DNA from: JAZQNC01 sp045536155
GTDB lineage: Bacteria; Bacillota; Clostridia; Oscillospirales; CAG-272
Assembly (NCBI GenBank): GCA_045536155.1
Contig: JAZSMZ010000001.1
Coordinates: 1-10,243 of the forward strand
Reading direction: 5' to 3'
Length of the DNA: 10,243 bases
Shown piece by piece: positions 6,427 to 10,243 of the stretch (position 1 is its first letter; every line of letters starts with the position of its first letter). Under the pieces are notes generated by a model. The model saw only the letters and a list, made by a program, of their open reading frames with translations. It was not told the DNA's origin and did no database searches. The translations under genes were made by a program, and so were the position numbers.

Positions 6427-6455
6427 ACGAATCAAACGAAAGGCCGGTACATTAA

Positions 6456-7937
6456 ATGTCACGTTATATAATGTCTCTCGATTGCGGAACGACATCCTCG
6501 CGATGCATAATTTTTGACGGAAGAAAGGTTATCGCATCGGCTCAAAACGAATACAGACAGATATATCCTCAGCCCGGTTGGGTCGAGCACAATCCAAATG
6601 ACATTTGGGAATCACAGTACGGTGCTGCTCGGACTGCACTTGACCGTGCGGGACTTACCGCGAGCGACATCGCCGCCATCGGAATCACAAACCAGCGTGA
6701 AACTGCCATTGTATGGGACAAAAAGACCGGACAGCCTATATATAACGCCATCGTATGGCAATGCAGAAGAACGGCCGATATATGTTCAGCCTTACGAAAA
6801 CGAGGACTTGAAGATAAAATCAGAAAAAAGACGGGACTCGTTTTAGATGCATATTTTTCTGCAACGAAGCTAATATGGCTGTTCGATAATATTGACGGTC
6901 TGCGTGAGCGCGCCGAAAAAGGGGAGATAGCATTCGGCACCCCCGACACGTACCTTATATGGCGTCTTACAGGTGGGCGAGTACATATCACAGACTACAC
7001 AAATGCTTCCCGCACGATGCTCTTTAATATCAACACACTCTCTTGGGATAAAGAGCTTCTTGACGAATTTAACATCCCCTCCTCAATTTTACCTGCAGTT
7101 GTATCTTCATCCGGTGTAGCGGCTTATACTGCTCCCGAACTCTTTGGCGCTCCAATCGCTATCGCAGGCATTGCGGGGGATCAGCAAGCTGCCCTATACG
7201 GACAGGGTTGTTTTGATGCAGGAAGTGCAAAAAACACCTACGGCACGGGATGCTTCTTGCTAATGAACATCGGTGATAAGGCAGTGTATTCCAACAACGG
7301 TCTTATAACAACCATTGCCTGCAAAAAAGGAGGAAAAATATCATATGCGCTTGAAGGCTCGGTATTTTCGGCCGGCTCTGCAATACAGTGGCTGCGAGAC
7401 GAGCTTCATATTATCTCCTCCTCCTCGGAAAGTGAATTCGAAGCGCAGAAGGTCAGCGATACGGGCGGCGTTTATATGGTTCCCGCCTTTACAGGTCTTG
7501 GCGCACCGTATTGGGATCCAGACGCTCGCGGTGTAATCACAGGCATCACCAGAGGCACCAACAGATGTCATATCATCCGCGCCGTGCTTGAATCTATAGC
7601 CTATCAAAGCCGCGACGTTCTGTCTCTCATGGAAAAGGAAACGGGCATTAACATATCCTCTCTTCGCGTAGACGGCGGCGCTTCGTCCAATAACTTTTTA
7701 ATGCAGTTCCAAGCCAATATTGCCAATAAAACCGTTATTCGACCCTCATGTGTCGAATCAACCGCGCTCGGCGCGGCCATGCTTGCGGCTGATGCCGTTG
7801 GAATTGACATGGGTGATTGCGAATCCGAGCACGATGTATTCGATCCTGTCATGACCGAAAGTGAGAGAAAATATCTTCTTTGCGGCTGGGTCAACGCTGT
7901 AAACAGCTCTTTAACTAAGAAAACCGATATCGTTTGA
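6456..7937 (+). CDS. glpK: GlpK, glycerol kinase
   Basis: GlpK phosphorylates glycerol to sn-glycerol 3-phosphate with ATP, trapping it for catabolism or lipid synthesis. The 493-residue FGGY-family kinase matches E. coli GlpK along its whole length: ATP-binding DCGTTSSR (9-16, with Cys where most members have Gln), glycerol-binding R81 and E82 in TNQRET, Y133 in DAYFSATK, catalytic D242 in GDQQAALYG, then VPAFTGLGAPYW and RVDGGASSNNFLMQFQ. The fructose-1,6-bisphosphate loop GGKGGTR of E. coli is absent. The position of the histidine phosphorylated by HPr in Firmicutes GlpK appears to be E228 in PELFGAPIAIAG. AAAGG lies 12 bases before the ATG, a slightly long spacing; a second ATG at codon 6 would be further off still. 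No glpF, glpD or glpO is adjacent. Confidence 0.97.
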   Translation: MSRYIMSLDCGTTSSRCIIFDGRKVIASAQNEYRQIYPQPGWVEHNPNDIWESQYGAARTALDRAGLTASDIAAIGITNQRETAIVWDKKTGQPIYNAIVWQCRRTADICSALRKRGLEDKIRKKTGLVLDAYFSATKLIWLFDNIDGLRERAEKGEIAFGTPDTYLIWRLTGGRVHITDYTNASRTMLFNINTLSWDKELLDEFNIPSSILPAVVSSSGVAAYTAPELFGAPIAIAGIAGDQQAALYGQGCFDAGSAKNTYGTGCFLLMNIGDKAVYSNNGLITTIACKKGGKISYALEGSVFSAGSAIQWLRDELHIISSSSESEFEAQKVSDTGGVYMVPAFTGLGAPYWDPDARGVITGITRGTNRCHIIRAVLESIAYQSRDVLSLMEKETGINISSLRVDGGASSNNFLMQFQANIANKTVIRPSCVESTALGAAMLAADAVGIDMGDCESEHDVFDPVMTESERKYLLCGWVNAVNSSLTKKTDIV

Positions 7938-7955
7938 TATCGGTTTTCTCTTTTT
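7918..7955. terminator. Bidirectional terminator between glpK and the ABC exporter genes
   Basis: A perfect 14-base-pair stem (7918-7931 with 7936-7949) closes a GTTT loop. The core CCGATATC/GATATCGG is flanked by A-runs and T-runs, so it reads as stem plus TTTTCTCTTTTT on the plus strand and stem plus TTTTCTTAGTT on the minus strand. It contains the last codons and stop of glpK and lies just beyond the stop of the convergent ABC gene at 7961. The plus-strand tail is the stronger one. Confidence 0.88.
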
Positions 7956-7960
7956 GGGGG

Positions 7961-9883
7961 TTATTCGAGCTCGAATGCTCCGGTATAAAGCTTATAGTAG
8001 GTTCCCTTTTCTTGGATAAGCTTTTCGTGATCTCCGCGTTCAATAATGTGGCCGTTTTCGAGTACCATGATAACATCGGAGTTCATGATGGTGGAGAGTC
8101 GGTGAGCGATTACAAATACCGTTCTGCCCTCCATCAATTTATCCATACCGCGCTGAACGATCGCCTCGGTACGGGTGTCGATGGATGACGTTGCTTCGTC
8201 AAGGATCATAACGGGCGGATCGGCAACCGCGGCACGGGCAATCGAGATCAGCTGACGCTGTCCCTGCGACAGATTTGCGCCGTTGCTTGTAAGCATAGTG
8301 TTATACTTATCGGGGAGTCGGCTTATAAAGTCGTCTGCACCGACCTGGCGCGCGGCTTCCATGCATTCCTCATCGGTCGCATCGAGGCGTCCGTATCTGA
8401 TATTGTCGAGAACAGTTCCTGTAAACAGGCTGGTGTCCTGCAATACTATACCGAGCGAACGGCGGAGATCAGCCTTTTTGATCTTGTTGATGTTGATACC
8501 ATCGTAACGGATCTTACCGTCCTCGATATCGTAGAATCGGTTGATTAGGTTGGTTATCGTAGTCTTACCTGCACCGGTAGCACCGACGAAAGCGACCTTC
8601 TGTCCGGGCTCTGCATAAACCGAAACATCGTAAAGCACCTGCTTGCCCTCGACGTAGGAGAAGTCGACGTTGACAAGTCGGACATCGCCGCGCAAGGGAG
8701 TATAGGTGATAGTGCCGTCGCCGTGAGGATGCTTCCATGCCCAGCGGCCGGTTCTTTCATCTGTTTCGACTATCTTGCCTTCGCTGTCAACCTTAACGTT
8801 AACGAGGGTAACGTATCCGTCATCCTCTTCCTTGGGCTCGTCAATGAGCGTAAATACGCGGTTTGCGCCTGCCATTGCCATGGCAATCGAGTTTACCTGC
8901 TGAGAAAGCTGGTTTACGTTACCAGTAAACTGCTTTGTCATGTTAAGGAAAGGAATAAGGATAGAAATGGATATCGGAAGACCCGAAAGTGAGAAATTGG
9001 GTACGTGATAAAGGAGAAGCAGACCGCCTATCATTGCAACGGCTACGTAAAGCACGTTACCGATGTTCATGATGATAGGTCCGAGGGTATTCGCGTAGCT
9101 GTCGGCGCGGCGGCAGACATCGTAAAGATTCTGATTTATATCTTCGTAATCGTCAACAGCGCTCTTTTCGTGGTTGAACACCTTAACGACCTTCTGTCCT
9201 GCCATCATTTCCTGGATAAAGCCTTCGCTCTTACCAACGGCCTCTTCCATCTTCATAAAGTATTTAGCAGAACCGCCGCCCAGCTTTTTCGATACGAGGA
9301 TCATGGCCACAACGCCCGAGAGGACAAGAATCGTAAGCGGGCCGCAATAGTAGATCATTATGCAGAAAACGGTAATTACAACAACCGATGCCTGCAAAAG
9401 CGTCGGAATGGTTGCAGAAACAAACTCGCGCAAGGTATCAATGTCGTTGGTGTAGAAGGACATAATATCGCCATGCTTGTGGGTATCGAAATACTTGATC
9501 GGAAGGTTCTGCATACCGTTGAACATTGATTTACGAAGTCTTGCGATAAAGGACTGCGTAATATACGCCATCAGCTGTGTGTAGGTGATAAGCATGGCAA
9601 GCGAAGCACCATACAAACCTACAAGCTTTAAAACAAGAGGAATAACCTCATTTTTTGCGCTGTTCCAGTCGCCGCTTTCAACCCATGTTTCAATTACAGC
9701 AATGATCTTTTGCAAAAATACCGAGTTTATCGAGCTTATCGCGCTGGAAAGAAGGATAAAGACAATGGTAATGGGCAAAAGCACCGGGAAATACGAGAAA
9801 AGGAGCTTTACAACGCGCAAAAGCGTGCCTTTTTTGATAGGAGGTCTCTGAGGCTTTTTGATGTCTTTGGTCTTTTTACTCAT
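7961..9883 (-). CDS. ABC exporter half-transporter, consensus-NBD subunit
   Basis: This 640-residue protein joins an ABC exporter membrane domain (about residues 20-330, with hydrophobic segments near 32-55, 84-106, 160-200 and 270-320) to an ATPase domain (about 400-635). The ATPase shows Walker A GATGAGKTT (434-442), Q-loop Q482, a non-standard signature LSQGQ (538-542), Walker B VMILDEA with catalytic E563, and H-loop H594 in AHRLST. Between the domains, about residues 351-397, is an extra linker containing DDGYVTL and RTGRWAWKHPHGDG. AGGAGG lies 9 bases before the ATG. The start overlaps the stop of the upstream subunit by 8 bases (ATGAGTAA), which implies coupled translation and a fixed partner. 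The substrate cannot be told from sequence; drug, peptide or lipid export are all possible, in the style of BmrCD, LmrCD or TM287/288. Confidence 0.95.
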   Translation of the reverse strand: MSKKTKDIKKPQRPPIKKGTLLRVVKLLFSYFPVLLPITIVFILLSSAISSINSVFLQKIIAVIETWVESGDWNSAKNEVIPLVLKLVGLYGASLAMLITYTQLMAYITQSFIARLRKSMFNGMQNLPIKYFDTHKHGDIMSFYTNDIDTLREFVSATIPTLLQASVVVITVFCIMIYYCGPLTILVLSGVVAMILVSKKLGGGSAKYFMKMEEAVGKSEGFIQEMMAGQKVVKVFNHEKSAVDDYEDINQNLYDVCRRADSYANTLGPIIMNIGNVLYVAVAMIGGLLLLYHVPNFSLSGLPISISILIPFLNMTKQFTGNVNQLSQQVNSIAMAMAGANRVFTLIDEPKEEDDGYVTLVNVKVDSEGKIVETDERTGRWAWKHPHGDGTITYTPLRGDVRLVNVDFSYVEGKQVLYDVSVYAEPGQKVAFVGATGAGKTTITNLINRFYDIEDGKIRYDGININKIKKADLRRSLGIVLQDTSLFTGTVLDNIRYGRLDATDEECMEAARQVGADDFISRLPDKYNTMLTSNGANLSQGQRQLISIARAAVADPPVMILDEATSSIDTRTEAIVQRGMDKLMEGRTVFVIAHRLSTIMNSDVIMVLENGHIIERGDHEKLIQEKGTYYKLYTGAFELE

Positions 9884-10243
9884 TGTCGACAGCCTCCTTA
9901 TGCTGATTTACATAAAGCTCGCGGTAGATATCACACGACTTCAACAGCTCGTCGTGGTTACCCTCGGCAACGATCTTTCCTCCGTCAAGAACAATGATCT
10001 TATCGGCATCCTCTACCGAAGCAATGCGCTGAGCAATAATGATTTTTGTGGTTTCGGGAATAAAGGAACGAAATCCCTGTCGAATAAGGGAGTCGGTTCG
10101 TGTATCAACAGCGGAGGTAGAGTCGTCAAGAATGAGGATCTTAGGCTTTTTGAGAAGCGCTCTTGCAATGCAAAGACGCTGCTTCTGACCGCCCGACACG
10201 TTGCTTCCGCCCTGCTCGATCATGCAGTCGGGTCGTAGCCATG
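9876..10243 (-). CDS. ABC exporter half-transporter, degenerate-NBD subunit, C-terminal part
   Basis: Only the end of this gene is in the window; the membrane domain and Walker A lie beyond the right edge. The visible part has the signature NVSGGQKQR, Walker B ILILDDSTSAVD with Asp in place of the catalytic Glu, and AQRIAS where the H-loop histidine is replaced by Gln. These changes are known from the degenerate subunit of heterodimeric ABC exporters, so this is the partner of the downstream 640-residue subunit. ATG at 10223 (MIEQGG) lies well inside the ATPase domain and is not a true start. From 10224 to the edge the reading frame seems shifted by five extra bases relative to the family pattern GYDxMIEQGG, so the gene may be frameshifted or the edge sequence may be faulty. 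Confidence 0.88.
   Translation of the reverse strand, partial: WLRPDCMIEQGGSNVSGGQKQRLCIARALLKKPKILILDDSTSAVDTRTDSLIRQGFRSFIPETTKIIIAQRIASVEDADKIIVLDGGKIVAEGNHDELLKSCDIYRELYVNQHKEAVDNE

Noticed and set aside
6423..6438. Catabolite-responsive element (CcpA site) after the glpK promoter, TGTAACGAATCA
   Set aside because: It resembles the consensus but lacks one base between TGTAA and CG, so the half-sites are out of register.
5191..6495. Open frame of 434 codons on the minus strand opposite serA
   Set aside because: It lies opposite serA with all its conserved motifs, runs through the serA terminator and the glpK promoter, and is rich in Cys, Val and Asn in a way typical of antisense frames.

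Overview
The window is chromosomal DNA of low-to-moderate GC from what looks like an anaerobic Firmicute of the class Clostridia, probably a gut-type lineage. The evidence is the consistent AGGAGG-type ribosome binding sites, TTGACA/TATAAT promoters, the pairing of miaB with a YlbF/YmcA-family gene, the ACT-domain 387-residue SerA, and a two-gene ABC exporter of the clostridial type. The species cannot be named from this sequence. The window is densely packed with genes, has no gene-free stretch over about 220 bases, and shows no insertion sequence, prophage, CRISPR array, tRNA or rRNA.

Layout. (1) Bases 1-3048, minus strand: an apparent four-gene operon read from a promoter at 3020-3048, in the order acyl carrier protein, mannitol-1-phosphate dehydrogenase-like enzyme, miaB, and the start of a YlbF/YmcA-family regulator that runs off the left edge. 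Gaps are 28, 9 and 28 bases. (2) Bases 3118-3896, plus strand: a single-gene unit for PrmC, which methylates release factors, transcribed divergently from the acyl carrier protein operon. (3) Bases 3986-6384, plus strand: a serC-serA serine biosynthesis operon with an extended -10 promoter and a strong intrinsic terminator. (4) Bases 6389-7955, plus strand: glycerol kinase as a single gene with a near-consensus promoter overlapped by operator-like repeats. (5) Bases 7961-10243, minus strand: two translationally coupled ABC exporter half-transporters, the upstream one cut off by the right edge. GlpK and the exporter converge on a hairpin that can work in both directions.

How the genes relate. 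SerA and SerC carry out the first two steps from 3-phosphoglycerate to serine; the phosphatase is not in the window. The two ABC subunits look like a heterodimer with one degenerate and one consensus ATP site. The minus-strand operon mixes lipid-carrier, polyol, tRNA-modification and regulatory genes with no obvious single pathway.

I found no convincing undescribed system; the content is mostly core metabolism and housekeeping. The points most worth a second look are an apparent 5-base frameshift at the right edge in the upstream ABC subunit, the operator-like repeats on the glpK promoter, a Glu at the usual phospho-His position of GlpK, and the odd ACP/mtlD/miaB/ylbF gene grouping.
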